NCBI RefSeq assembly: GCF_018492665.1 | Contig: NZ_JAFVME010000001.1 | Coordinates: forward strand, 806,001 to 870,000 | Source: Pedobacter sp. B4-66 | GTDB lineage: Bacteria > Bacteroidota > Bacteroidia > Sphingobacteriales > Sphingobacteriaceae | Length of the DNA: 64,000 bases | Direction of reading: 5' to 3' | Part shown: in pieces, positions 26,428-36,400 of the stretch | How the letters are laid out: every line of letters starts with the position of its first letter | How positions within the stretch are numbered: position 1 is the stretch's first letter | Notes under the pieces: model-generated | Told to the model about the DNA's origin: nothing | The model's input: only the letters and a program-made list of their open reading frames with translations | The model's database searches: none | Program-made: the position numbers and the translations under genes

Positions 26428-27104
26428 TAAGCATCTTTTAAAACGTAGCCCAATCCAATTGCTGTATGTATTAACTTCTGAGAGCCAGGTTTATCAACTT
26501 TCTTACGTAAGTAATTTACATACACATCAACTACGTTTGTACCAAGATTAAAATCTATATCCCAAACATTTTCCAAAATATCTATCCTGGATAGGATTTT
26601 GGATTTATTTTTAGCCATAAACTCTAACAAACGATATTCTGTTGCCGTTAATGTAATTTCAGTATTGGCTCTTTTTACTCTCTTGGCAGACAAGTTTATC
26701 TGTAAATCCGCAACAGTTATGATGTTATCGTTAACTATAACACCGCTGTAACGCCTGAGCAGCATCCTTATACGTGCAGAAAGTTCAGCAAAATTGAAGG
26801 GTTTGGTAAGGTAATCATCGGCACCATTGTCAAGGCCGTTTACAACATTTTCAGTAGTACCTAGAGCAGTAAGCATAATGATAGGTACGGTAGCTTTGTT
26901 TTTCTTAATGATTTTACATAGTTCCAAACCGTTAATACCAGGTAGCATAATGTCCAATATAATCAGATCAAAGTGATTTGTTGTGGCCATTTTCTCTCCA
27001 ATTAAACCATCGGGAGCTACACTCACGTTAAACCCTTCGTCAGTTAATCCTCTTGAAATTATAGAAACAACTTTAGGCTCATCCTCTACTAGTAATAAAT
27101 TCAT
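26427..27104 (-). CDS. OmpR/PhoB-family response regulator
   Basis: Response regulator of 225 residues. Receiver domain with VEDEPK, phospho-acceptor D51 in LIILDIMLPG, IIMLTALG and DDYLTKPFNF. The C-terminal winged helix (~130-225) ends in NVVDVYVNYLRKKVD and HTAIGLGYVLK, typical of OmpR/PhoB. It is transcribed ahead of its kinase and presumably autoregulated. Targets are not evident. Confidence 0.96.
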   Translation of the reverse strand: MNLLLVEDEPKVVSIISRGLTDEGFNVSVAPDGLIGEKMATTNHFDLIILDIMLPGINGLELCKIIKKNKATVPIIMLTALGTTENVVNGLDNGADDYLTKPFNFAELSARIRMLLRRYSGVIVNDNIITVADLQINLSAKRVKRANTEITLTATEYRLLEFMAKNKSKILSRIDILENVWDIDFNLGTNVVDVYVNYLRKKVDKPGSQKLIHTAIGLGYVLKDA

Positions 27105-27409
27105 TAATACAAATATTCTAATATTTGGCTATAATCAAAATATTGGAGCTCAAAACACTAACTCATAGCTCTTTTTTAACATAAAAAAGACATAGGCATT
27201 TTTATGTTGGCTTATATTTAGTATATGAATTGATTTTAATAGGAATTTTTGTTTGGGTATTGTCTAAATCCCGAGCAGCCATAAAAAGTAAACCCTAATT
27301 TCCTTCTTGTTATAAATAACAATACAACAACTCTCCAATAGTAAATAGCATTGATAATTCAGTAAAAAATAGCGTATCTTGGAATGAAGAACCAAATTAC
27401 TCTCTAACA
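27105..27409. other. Intergenic region between divergent regulator and lipocalin-like genes
   Basis: A 305-base A/T-rich stretch. No coding remnant or strong hairpin was recognised. A TATCTTGG sequence at 27375-27382 is one mismatch from TAnnTTTG and could be the promoter of the downstream gene. Confidence 0.5.
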
Positions 27410-27868
27410 ATGAACAAACGATTTTTTTTCAATCTGCTACTTGTCCTTTCACTGAGTAGCGCAGGCGTAATGGCCCAAAACAACAATCATGTCGGCGAGT
27501 GGAAACTTGCTTCACAAAAAGTGACTCTGGCAGATGGCAGGATATTTCAAGGAGACAGTACAAATATTATGCAGCGCAAGATCCTGACTTCACAAAACCA
27601 GGTGGTTGTCATCGGAGAGCGTATGATTGACGGTGAGCGCCTGGCATCTTCTGTACATGGCGGTTATTATACCCTTAAAGGAAAAGATTATACCGAGAAA
27701 CTGGATTACGCAGCTTACAAGGGTTACGAGAAGATTAAATGTAATTTCGAAGTTACCGTAAAAGGCGATGAAATGCACCAGGTAGGTATTCTGGAAGGGG
27801 CAGATGGGGTAAAAACTACCTACGATGAAATCTATGTACGCGTGAAGCCACCGACAGCCTCAAAATAA
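27410..27868 (+). CDS. Secreted lipocalin-like (DUF4488-type) protein
   Basis: Secreted or periplasmic protein of 152 residues: signal peptide ending GVMAQ, then a small antiparallel beta-barrel with VGEWKLASQKVTLADGR at the first strand and GILEGADGVKTTYDEIYVRV at the end. Proteins of this shape in Bacteroidota are classed as DUF4488 or lipocalin-like. No ligand is known. It is a single gene followed by a terminator. Confidence 0.7.
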   Translation: MNKRFFFNLLLVLSLSSAGVMAQNNNHVGEWKLASQKVTLADGRIFQGDSTNIMQRKILTSQNQVVVIGERMIDGERLASSVHGGYYTLKGKDYTEKLDYAAYKGYEKIKCNFEVTVKGDEMHQVGILEGADGVKTTYDEIYVRVKPPTASK

Positions 27869-27931
27869 CCTTCCTAAACTGGTCTTGCCACGATAACAAT
27901 TTGAACCATTAACAAGTTCCTTTAAAATTTA

Positions 27932-27962
27932 TAAGGGCTGCAAATATTATCCGCAGCCCTTA
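27932..27962. terminator. Bidirectional terminator
   Basis: TAAGGGCTGC / GCAGCCCTTA, a perfect 10-bp stem with an 11-base loop between the convergent lipocalin-like and reductase genes. Confidence 0.88.
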
Positions 27963-27986
27963 AGGATATGTACAATCTGCAAAAGA

Positions 27987-28556
27987 TTATTTCTTTAGCG
28001 ATCCAAGATGCTTATACGTGTTGAGCAGCACACCTGTAGGTGTGGCCAATGTGCTAACGAATTCGAGTTCGCGCGCATCAAAGCTATCTGAAAGAAGCCG
28101 TTTGCCTCTTCCAAGCAATACCGGATACACAATCAGGACAACCTCATCTATCAATCCTGCGTCGAGTAGCAAAGACGTTAGTGATATACTTCCCGAAAGC
28201 ACCAAATCATGGCCGTCCGTAGATTTAAGTTTGCGAAGCTCTTCGATAATATCCTCGCTCAGATTCTTTACAGGTCCCCATTCGAGACTCTCAGGCCTAT
28301 GAGTAGCAACATATTTGGTCGCAGCATTAATACCGTTCGCCATCGGAAAGTCCCCTGCATTTGGCCAGTAGCCCAACCACTCATCGTATGTGCGGCGGCC
28401 AAGCAACAGGTCAAAGCCAGTACCATATGCATCAAGAAGCATAGCCATCCCCTCTGCGGTTCTGTATGGTGCAGTCCATCCGCCATACGTATAGTTTTTG
28501 TCGTGCTCGATCACGCCGTCAAGTGAGATATGTTCGAAGATTCTGATCTTTCTCAT
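27987..28556 (-). CDS. Dihydrofolate-reductase-like (RibD C-terminal) protein
   Basis: Soluble oxidoreductase-like protein of 189 residues. RibD_C/DHFR-like fold with IFEHISLDGVIE at the start, LLLGRRTYDEWLGYWP, KYVATHRPESLEWGPV and DLVLSGSISLTSLLLDAGLIDEVVLIVYPVLLGRGKRLL. Members bind NADPH, but their substrates are mostly unknown; it is not the housekeeping FolA. Monocistronic. Confidence 0.92.
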   Translation of the reverse strand: MRKIRIFEHISLDGVIEHDKNYTYGGWTAPYRTAEGMAMLLDAYGTGFDLLLGRRTYDEWLGYWPNAGDFPMANGINAATKYVATHRPESLEWGPVKNLSEDIIEELRKLKSTDGHDLVLSGSISLTSLLLDAGLIDEVVLIVYPVLLGRGKRLLSDSFDARELEFVSTLATPTGVLLNTYKHLGSLKK

Positions 28557-28701
28557 TTTGATTCTATTAGTTTACTTATATCCCAAATTTAAAGAGTACG
28601 AGGTACATATGTGAGGTGCAATCGCGACAATATGAGGGTGTTTTTTAACCATTTACATTTGTCACTTTATTTAAACATATTTTTTTATCTTTCTCCTACC
28701 T

Positions 28702-29250
28702 ATGTTATACATCTTAATCGCCCTAATTTGCTTGTTGATAGTTGGCAGCATATTTTATTACAACACACTTGTGAACAAGAAAAACAGGATGAAAGAAGCC
28801 TGGAGCGGAATCGATGTGTATTTGAAGAAACGGTATGAATTGATTCCTAACCTTATCGAAACGGTTAAAGGCTACGCCAATCATGAACAAAAATTGATGC
28901 AAGATCTGGTTCGGTTGCGTAATGAAGGACTTCAGACCCAACAAAATCAGGAGAAAATTAACGCCGAGAACCATCTTTCAGAAAACATCAGCAGATTGAT
29001 GCTCTTTGCTGAGAATTATCCTGATTTGAAAGCAAATACCAATTTCCAACAGCTCCAAACTCAATTGGAGAGCATAGAAACTGAAATTGAACTCTCAAGA
29101 AGATATTACAACGGTACAGTGAGGGAAAACAACATTCAAGTTCAATCCTTTCCTTCCAACCTCGTCGCATCTATCTTTGGATTCGAAAACGGCATTTTCT
29201 TCGAAATAAACAATTCCATAGAACGCGATCCGGTAAAGGTTTCTTTTTAA
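28702..29250 (+). CDS. LemA-family protein
   Basis: Membrane-anchored coiled helical protein of 182 residues. N-terminal TM (YILIALICLLIVGSIFYYNTLV) then the LemA domain with NRMKEAWSGIDVYLKKRYELIPNL, NLIETVKGYANHE, LESIETEIELSRRYYNGTVRE and the family-typical ending FPSNLVASIFGF. Function unknown. LemA genes are regularly paired with DUF2207/TPM-domain genes, as here with a 9-base gap to the next gene. Confidence 0.95.
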   Translation: MLYILIALICLLIVGSIFYYNTLVNKKNRMKEAWSGIDVYLKKRYELIPNLIETVKGYANHEQKLMQDLVRLRNEGLQTQQNQEKINAENHLSENISRLMLFAENYPDLKANTNFQQLQTQLESIETEIELSRRYYNGTVRENNIQVQSFPSNLVASIFGFENGIFFEINNSIERDPVKVSF

Positions 29251-29259
29251 ATCACCAAT

Positions 29260-31200
29260 ATGAAACTTAAACATCTATTTGTGTCGCTTAGGCTGTTACT
29301 TATATTACTGCTCACTCCTGCTTTGTTCGTAAAGGCTATGGCGCAGGAACCACCTACAGAACAAAGTGAGCAGGACAACCGATCTGAAAGAATTATTTCT
29401 TTTCATACCGACATCACAATTGACACATCAGGGATGATGTACCTGTCTGAAAAAATCAAAGTTTATGCATCTGGCGATCAGATTAAACGTGGCATTGTCA
29501 GGAGCATCCCCGTGTATCGTAAAGATATATTTGGCGATAGAAAATCTGCAGATTTTAAAATAGCGAGCATTTTAAAGGATGGGAAGAAAGAAAACTACAA
29601 GACAAAAAACGATGGTAGCATCCGCAGTATATACATAGGAAACGAAGATATTATTCTTAATCCAGGCGTATACACATATGAAATCAATTACCAAACTAAA
29701 GGACAGATCGGTTTCTTTAAAACCTACGATGAAATTTACTGGAATGTTACCGGTAGTGAGTGGAATTTCGAAATAGAAAAAGCCTCTGCTACCATTGTAC
29801 TTCCTAATGGAGCCCTAGCTGGCAATACGGCTTGCTATGCTGGTCCTAGTGGTTCAACCAGTAAAAGCTGTAGCATCAGCATCAATCCTGACAAATCCAT
29901 AAGCTTTAAAACTACCGAAAGTCTACCGTCGGGAAGTGGATTTACTGTGGCCTCAGCTTTTACCAAAGGGATTATACACAGGCCATCCAATTTCGAGCTT
30001 TTTTACCAGGACTATCTGAAAATAACCTTGACACTTTTGCTGCTCATTGGTCTTGGAATTTACTATTACATCAGCTGGTCTCGTTATGGACGGGATCCAG
30101 AGGAACCGGTCATCATCCCTACCTTTAATGTTCCAAATAACTGGTCTCCAGCCCTACTCCGCTATTTTTACATAAAAAAAATAGATGATAAGTCTTTTGC
30201 AATCTCGGTCATCAATATGGCGGTTAAAAAAGTCATAAAAATCAGCAAAGGAGAAGGTCTCAAAAAAGAAGATTATGCTGTTGAAAAATCAACTGGTTTA
30301 ACAAACGTACTGTCGAAAGAAGAAGATGCCATTTACGTCCGTTTCTTCAACAAAAGAAATAGAATATACATCAATAAATCGAATGGCTCAACCATAAATG
30401 CGGCAAAGAATGCTCATCAGGATAGATTAAAACCGCAGCTTAACTTAAAAGACTTTTTCATCAGTCACAAAAAACATTTAATCAAGTCAACACTAATTAC
30501 GCTTGTAGTCTTTGTTGTATTCATGGTTTTTGTAGAAACGGGTACTCCTTTGATGATGCTTTTTCTAAGTCCTTTTATCGTAATCGGAGGATTTTGCTTC
30601 TTTGCAGGATTCAAAATGATAGGCGAATCTGTACCAGTAGGGATTTTCCTGATCATTTGGGGAGCCGGGTTCGGCGGGGTTCCGCTGTATATGCTCCTTT
30701 CTAACCTCAACAAACTACCCATAATTTCGCTTGTATTCATCGTAACCAGCACCATCATGTATGCACTATATATTTACCTAATTAAGGCACCTACAGTAGC
30801 AGGAACTGATGTTATAAGTAAGATTAAAGGATTTAAAATGTATCTGGAAACAGCAGAGGAACATCGCTTAAACATGTTGAACCCGCCAGAACACACCCCA
30901 GAATTGTTTGAGAAATTTTTGCCTTATGCGCTCGCGCTTGATGTAGAAAATGCCTGGGGAGCCAAATTTGAAGAGCTGCTCAATCAAGCAGATTATAGTC
31001 CTGATTGGTATGAAGGCCACAAGTTTTATTATCCTCATATTGCCAAAGGTTTAATCGTACCATTTAGCAGCGCGGTAAGTGATAGCAAACCCGATACAGG
31101 CTCTTCCTCTGGATCATCCGGAAGTTCAAGCTGGAGCTCTGGAAGTAGTAGCGGTTCTTCTGGTGGAGGAGGTGGTGGTGGAGGCGGTGGTGGCTGGTAA
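29260..31200 (+). CDS. DUF2207 membrane protein with glycine-rich tail
   Basis: Protein of 646 residues: signal peptide (to KAMAQ), an extracytoplasmic DUF2207 beta domain (~38-235, IISFHTDITIDTSGMMYLSE), TM at ~252-270, a cytoplasmic region with SWSRYGRDPEEPVIIPTF (family hallmark), three further TM segments at ~410-510, then a helical domain and a serine/glycine tail ending in ten or more glycines and a tryptophan. The tail is usual for this family. It forms a unit with lemA. The role is unknown and may concern envelope maintenance. Confidence 0.93.
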   Translation: MKLKHLFVSLRLLLILLLTPALFVKAMAQEPPTEQSEQDNRSERIISFHTDITIDTSGMMYLSEKIKVYASGDQIKRGIVRSIPVYRKDIFGDRKSADFKIASILKDGKKENYKTKNDGSIRSIYIGNEDIILNPGVYTYEINYQTKGQIGFFKTYDEIYWNVTGSEWNFEIEKASATIVLPNGALAGNTACYAGPSGSTSKSCSISINPDKSISFKTTESLPSGSGFTVASAFTKGIIHRPSNFELFYQDYLKITLTLLLLIGLGIYYYISWSRYGRDPEEPVIIPTFNVPNNWSPALLRYFYIKKIDDKSFAISVINMAVKKVIKISKGEGLKKEDYAVEKSTGLTNVLSKEEDAIYVRFFNKRNRIYINKSNGSTINAAKNAHQDRLKPQLNLKDFFISHKKHLIKSTLITLVVFVVFMVFVETGTPLMMLFLSPFIVIGGFCFFAGFKMIGESVPVGIFLIIWGAGFGGVPLYMLLSNLNKLPIISLVFIVTSTIMYALYIYLIKAPTVAGTDVISKIKGFKMYLETAEEHRLNMLNPPEHTPELFEKFLPYALALDVENAWGAKFEELLNQADYSPDWYEGHKFYYPHIAKGLIVPFSSAVSDSKPDTGSSSGSSGSSSWSSGSSSGSSGGGGGGGGGGGW

Positions 31201-31222
31201 GATTTGTGCTCAAAGACAGATA

Positions 31223-31396
31223 CTACTTAAAATGCTTATCCATAAAATTTAAGTATTGTTCCCAATCATACGTTAATACATCATGATTGCCCTGCCTGAT
31301 GTGATATTGTATTTGCCCTGAGATGGGCTCATTTAGTCCGGGCATTTGGGTAGTCGATAAACCATTGAAACCAAGTAATTTGTAAACTGGAGTGAT
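31223..31396 (-). pseudogene. C-terminal remnant of an alpha/beta-hydrolase
   Basis: A 57-codon open stretch without a start codon, reading [16 protein letters not shown] then [20 protein letters not shown] and [10 protein letters not shown] before a stop. It resembles the end of a secreted alpha/beta-hydrolase (esterase), with the histidine in GNHD as the likely last triad residue. Nothing of the rest of the gene is present. It fills the 320-base gap between the DUF2207 and sigma-factor genes. Confidence 0.5.
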
Positions 31397-31488
31397 TTAC
31401 TTTGAATAGAGAATTTGTAAAGTCTATACGGTAAACTTTATTAATAATACCTTAATAGTTATTTAATAATGTGGTAGACCATTTACGG

Positions 31489-31496
31489 TACTTTTG
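31489..31496 (+). promoter_or_regulatory. Candidate -7 promoter element TACTTTTG of the second ECF sigma gene
   Basis: Full match to TAnnTTTG, 24 bases before the ATG at 31521, within the same GGTACTTTTG string found before the first ECF sigma gene at nearly the same distance. Confidence 0.6.
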
Positions 31497-31520
31497 TTTT
31501 AGCAAAATACTCTGTAGGCA

Positions 31521-32111
31521 ATGGCTCAAAAAGTAGAAGATTTACCCGACAACATACTCTTAATGCAATGCAGGGAAAGAAGTCAGGATGCTTTCAATAT
31601 ATTGTTCCATCGTTATTTTGATGATCTTCTACAGTTCGCAACCAGGCAACTCAAAGACCGTGAACTGGCCGAAGAACTGGTCATGGACATGATGCTGAAA
31701 CTCTGGCAGCATTCAGATATAACTAACATTCAGCGGTTAGACCAATATCTATATCGTTCGATAAAAAATGCCATCATCAGCCATTGGAGGAAAAAAGCAC
31801 TTTCATTTGTTCCACTGGAAGATCTGACCGAAGCCAGGGAACCCCTAACCTCTTCTGCCGATTACAATATGATGGATACAGAAGTGCAAAAAGCATATCA
31901 GAATAAACTAGCTGCACTTAGTCCCCAGCGCCGTATGGTGTACACCATGAGCAGAGAGCAGGAAATGACCAATAACGAAATTGCACAGCAAACAAACCTC
32001 TCGGTCAATACTGTAAAAAATCACCTTAAAGCTTCTCTCAGTTATTTCCGTGAAAACCTCAAAACCTATACCGAGGCCACACTTATTCTGTTTTTGTCAA
32101 TTCTTTTTTAA
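31521..32111 (+). CDS. ECF RNA polymerase sigma-70 factor
   Basis: ECF sigma factor of 196 residues: region 2 with DAFNILFHRYFDDLLQFA and ELAEELVMDMMLKLWQH, region 4 with LSPQRRMVYTMSREQEMT followed by the helix-turn-helix EIAQQTNLSVNTVKNHLKAS. It ends in a hydrophobic tail (ATLILFLSILF), as does the first locus's sigma factor. It heads the second sigma > FecR > TonB receptor > lipoprotein locus, and is about 110 bases before fecR. Confidence 0.96.
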   Translation: MAQKVEDLPDNILLMQCRERSQDAFNILFHRYFDDLLQFATRQLKDRELAEELVMDMMLKLWQHSDITNIQRLDQYLYRSIKNAIISHWRKKALSFVPLEDLTEAREPLTSSADYNMMDTEVQKAYQNKLAALSPQRRMVYTMSREQEMTNNEIAQQTNLSVNTVKNHLKASLSYFRENLKTYTEATLILFLSILF

Positions 32112-32220
32112 ATTTTATTTCCCTGAAAATCAGCATATTATATTTTTATTAAAAAAATATCAGTAGCCATTAGCCCTCAACCCCTTTTTCTGCGTGTGTA
32201 TATAAGAGAGGCATTCATAA

Positions 32221-33234
32221 ATGGCACAAGAAACAGATAAAATACTCATCCGGAAATTTATAGCTGGAAGCTGTACATCACAGGAACAGGAACGCATGAA
32301 AATATTCATGGAGCAGCCTGGTTCACAAGAGCTATTTGATCAGGTCATGGACGAGGACTGGCGAGCGTTTAAAAAAGAAGCCCCTGCTACAGACGAATAT
32401 ATTCTGAGCTTTCAACAGCGGTTAAATAAACGCCATGATGAAAACAATACAAATCCATTCCCGATAATCAGACGAAACAATTTTTACAGATATGCAGCAG
32501 TGTGGACGGTATTGATCTTTGGCTTTGCTAGCTATGGACTCTGGCAGGTTAAAAAAGAGACTGTCAGACCACAAACGGTTTCTATCCTATCCAGTCATAA
32601 CCCCAATGGACAGCGTTCAACCATCACCCTCTCTGATAGTTCGGTAGTCACCCTCGGTGCGGGCAGTAGTATTTCCTATCCTGAACGCTTTACTGACAGT
32701 ACACGAGAGGTTTCCTTGCAGGGCGAAGCTTTTTTTGAGATTACTAAAAATCCAGAAAAACCTTTTATTGTACAGACCGGTGATGTACAGACTAAAGTCC
32801 TGGGTACTTCTTTTAAAATTGAAGCTTTTAAGGGACAGAAAATTGCAGTTGCTGTAGCAACTGGAAAAGTACAGGTCGACCGGAAAATGGCAGGTTCAGG
32901 AAAATTAGAATCCCTTGCGGTGTTACTCCCGGGCGATGCAATTGGGTTTAACCCTGTTACAGGTTTAAAGACCAATGTTAACATCCCTGTCGTTGAGCTT
33001 ACAGGATGGAAAAAAGGTAAGCTTACATTTACAGGAACCCCACTTGGCGAAATGTTGAAAGTTCTGGAACGCTGGTACAATGTTAAAATAGAGCTACGTA
33101 ACAAGCAAATTGGAAGGTACATGATGAACGTCCAGCTAGACGGCACCAAGCCACTAACACAATCACTGGAAATACTTAAGGCCACCACAAAGGCAGGTTA
33201 CATCATAAAGGATAAAACGGTAATCATTCAGTAA
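32221..33234 (+). CDS. FecR-family anti-sigma factor
   Basis: Anti-sigma factor of 337 residues with the same plan as in locus 1: N-terminal sigma-binding segment (IRKFIAGSCTSQEQERMKIF), TM at ~90-108 (YAAVWTVLIFGFASYGLW), periplasmic FecR domain ~120-225 (STITLSDSSVVTLGAGSS, LQGEAFFEITKNPEKPFIV, TKVLGTSFKIEAF) and a DUF4974 C-terminus (LGEMLKVLERWYNVKIEL). It links the STN receptor encoded downstream to the sigma factor upstream. Confidence 0.95.
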   Translation: MAQETDKILIRKFIAGSCTSQEQERMKIFMEQPGSQELFDQVMDEDWRAFKKEAPATDEYILSFQQRLNKRHDENNTNPFPIIRRNNFYRYAAVWTVLIFGFASYGLWQVKKETVRPQTVSILSSHNPNGQRSTITLSDSSVVTLGAGSSISYPERFTDSTREVSLQGEAFFEITKNPEKPFIVQTGDVQTKVLGTSFKIEAFKGQKIAVAVATGKVQVDRKMAGSGKLESLAVLLPGDAIGFNPVTGLKTNVNIPVVELTGWKKGKLTFTGTPLGEMLKVLERWYNVKIELRNKQIGRYMMNVQLDGTKPLTQSLEILKATTKAGYIIKDKTVIIQ

Positions 33235-33290
33235 ATCAGACACTATTTTAAGCAGGAGGAATATGATCTAAGAAATTGACTCAAAAAAAA

Positions 33291-33357
33291 CCGCTCCCCA
33301 AAACGGGAACGGCCTAAAAATTTACTAAGCCATGGTTTGGACGCCTGGCGGCTTAGT
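33291..33357 (+). promoter_or_regulatory. Two-hairpin leader between fecR-like and TonB-receptor genes (locus 2)
   Basis: Hairpin 1 (33291-33312) pairs CCG and TCCC with GGGA and CGG, one mismatch, directly after an A8 run. Hairpin 2 (33324-33357) pairs ACTAAGCC with GGCTTAGT. The first has a counterpart in locus 1 (11221-11242) at the same place with the same A-run on its 5' side. This suggests a conserved 5' leader or processing site that sets receptor dosage relative to sigma/FecR. Confidence 0.55.
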
Positions 33358-33438
33358 GAAAATAATGATGAGGCTATGAAGCTTCACCACATTAACAGAT
33401 TTTTTCACAAATGAAATAACCCGATAATATACAAAACT

Positions 33439-36400
33439 ATGCAAAATGTAGTAAAAAGCTACGATAAAGCCTTTATAAATAAACTCATATTCCTGATGAA
33501 GCTATCTTTTATCTTCCTGAGCTTACAGCTTACCCTTTCAGGAGTTCTGTTAGCGGCGACAGCGAACAGCCAGGATCTAAGCAAAAAGGTAAAGCTGGAT
33601 CTGAAAAATATCAGCCTGACAGAAAGCCTGCTGATCCTGCAAGCAAAAAGTGGGATTAAATTCTCCTTTTATGAGCAACTGTTAGATAAGGAAACGAAGA
33701 AAATAACAGTCCTTTCAACTGATATTTCAGTCAGCGATGCGCTGAAAAACATATTAAGCAATACCAATCTTCGGTATAAACCCTTTAATGATTTTGTGGT
33801 TATCGAAGCTAAACCCATCCCCCATCAACAGACTGGCCGTATAAGCGGCAAGATACTGGATGACCGTGGCGAGCCACTTCCCGGAGCATCTGTAAAAATC
33901 CTGCAGATCAATAAAACTATGCAAAGCAGTGTAGATGGCAGTTACAGTTTTAGCATTGCACCGGGAACTTATACCCTCGAAGTAAGTTATATATCCTTCC
34001 AGACCAAGCGCATCACTCAGATAGAAGTGAAAGCGGACCAACTAACCGGTCTCAACATTGTTCTGGTTCCGTCAACCAACAAGCTCGATCAGGTTACCGT
34101 AACCGGAAGCTTCAAAAAGGAAAGCGTTGCCGGACTATATGCCACGCAAAAGAATGCGGCTTCTGTAACCGATGGTATCTCCGCTGAGCAGATTGCCCGT
34201 ACCCCCGACAACGACATGGGACAGGTATTAAAACGTGTTACGGGGCTTACAACAGTAAACAACCGCAGTGTGATCGTTAGGGGAATGTCCGATCGCTACA
34301 ATCAGGCCATGCTAGACGGTGTAGTAATTCCAAGTACCTCACAAAACAAGCGTGATTTTTCTTTTGATATCATTCCTACCGAGATGGTAAGCTCTGTTGT
34401 GGTTAACAAAACGGCAACACCGGATGTATCTGCCGAGTTTTCTGGCGGGCAGGTATCGGTAAATACCATCGATATCCCCGAGCAAAATTTCACCAGTGTA
34501 CAATTGGGTACAGGTGGTAACACTCAAAGTATTGGCAAAGATTTCTACCGCTTAGGCGAGCGCCAAACGAGCGAATATTTTGGCTTCTTTAATAAATCTG
34601 CAAAAATGCCAGAAGGTATAAAAACCTGGGAATGGAATAACCGGGCAATGCAACTGGATGCGCCTCCGGGCTATATCCTGAGCGACCCAGAATTGAATGC
34701 TACACCGCTCAATCCGACAGAATACGGAAATTCCCTCAAATACAACGACCTGGATGCCATTGCTCAGTCGAAAAGGTTAAACGGCGATGCAATGCGCCTA
34801 TACAAATACAAAGCTTCACCAAATCAAAATATGCGTTTCTCTTTAGGAAGGGTGTATGACTTTAAAAACGGAAACCGCTTCGGATTTGTCACTTCCGCAA
34901 ACTTCAGAAATGAACAAAACATTGTTGATTTTAACAATGTGAGACGGTCGCCTAACGGCAACTATATAGACAGCCTAGGCCTTGGTGACAATGGTGCGGG
35001 CAAATCTTATCGGTTTAACAGTAGTGGAGGATTAGTCGCAAATATGGGATTGCAAGGACAGCGATTTAAGGTGGCTTTAAAGAATATGTATGCCAGAACT
35101 TACAGTGATAACTACAATGAGTCTATCCAGAAACCCCGTGAAGAATCTATTCCGACAGTTACAAAACTGGTTTATCAATTGCCTGAAGCCATGTCTTTGC
35201 AGCAACATCAGCTGACTGGCGAATACCAATTGCCCTGGAAGATCAAAGCTGAAGGGATGTTTACCATCAATAAGATTAATCAACAGATCCTGGATGAACG
35301 TAAACTCTCGTATAGATTAACCAGTATGATTGACGGTAAACCCTATTTCCAGACACCGGGATTAATGACCCATTCTTCTGCATCAACGGGCAATTCCTTT
35401 AAAGACTGGCGTATGTGGACCCGTATTGATGAAACGGATTACAATTGGAGTGCTGCATTTTCCCGCAAATTTGGAGAAGGAGAAACGGTATCTACCCTGC
35501 TCAAAGTTGGCTATCAGGCATGGACAAAAAAACGGTCGCTGGATGTCAATAAAATGGTTCCATGGACAAGGTCCTGGATTGAAGGAACTACCAATCAAAG
35601 AGCTTCCAACGATATTCCTTACGACCAGCTGTTTACGGCCCAAAATATCGGTAATGGAGATGGTCAGGCCTATTATTACGCGGATGCGCTTGGAGGTAGA
35701 TACTATGATGGAGATATGAGTTCCCATGCTCTTTTTCTGATGGCCGATCAGAAACTGTGGACTAATCTTCGCCTGGTATACGGTGTTCGGGCTGAATATT
35801 TTGGCCTGAATTCGAAGCAGGAAGAGCTTTATAGGCGATCCTATCAGGACGAACCAGATCCTGATGATGTGCAAAGGCACCGATTTGGTGTCAAGGAAAA
35901 TAACTGGCGGTTCCTTCCCTCTATTAATGCCACCTATAGTTTAACTCCAGAGTTTAACATCCGGGGAAGTTATTCGAGAACAATCATACGCCCCGACTTT
36001 AGAGAAGTAGGCATGTTTGCGATGTATGATTTTGAAATAGACGGTTATGTATACGGAGAACATGTTCAGTCTACCTTAATCGATAATATAGATTTACGAT
36101 TAGAATGGTACCCTTCGCCCGTTGAGATTATTTCATTGACAGGATACCACAAATACCTGGATAAACCCATCGAATTGGTTCATTCAGGAAATGGGACCAA
36201 CCAATATACCTATGCCAATATGGAAAGTGCAAGGAATCTGGGACTGGAGCTGGAAATCCGGAAAAATTTAAGTTTTATAACCGATCGGGATTGGGCAAAA
36301 GATCTGTTTATATCTGCAAATGGGACGCTGCTCAAATCTAAAGTCAATGTGCTAAGTCACTGGGAATGGATAAATAATCCGGAAACACAAGTAGCCGAAC

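Noticed and set aside
28611..28838. 75-codon frame overlapping the start of lemA
   Set aside because: It covers the lemA start in another frame, and the LemA domain is unambiguous.
31080..31200. Serine/glycine codon run at the end of the DUF2207 gene as a mobile or phase-variable repeat
   Set aside because: Glycine-rich tails are usual for this family and the codons vary, so slippage is unlikely.
35383..35880. 165-codon antisense frame inside the second STN receptor gene
   Set aside because: Shadow of the receptor coding sequence; the receptor frame carries clear TonB-receptor domains.
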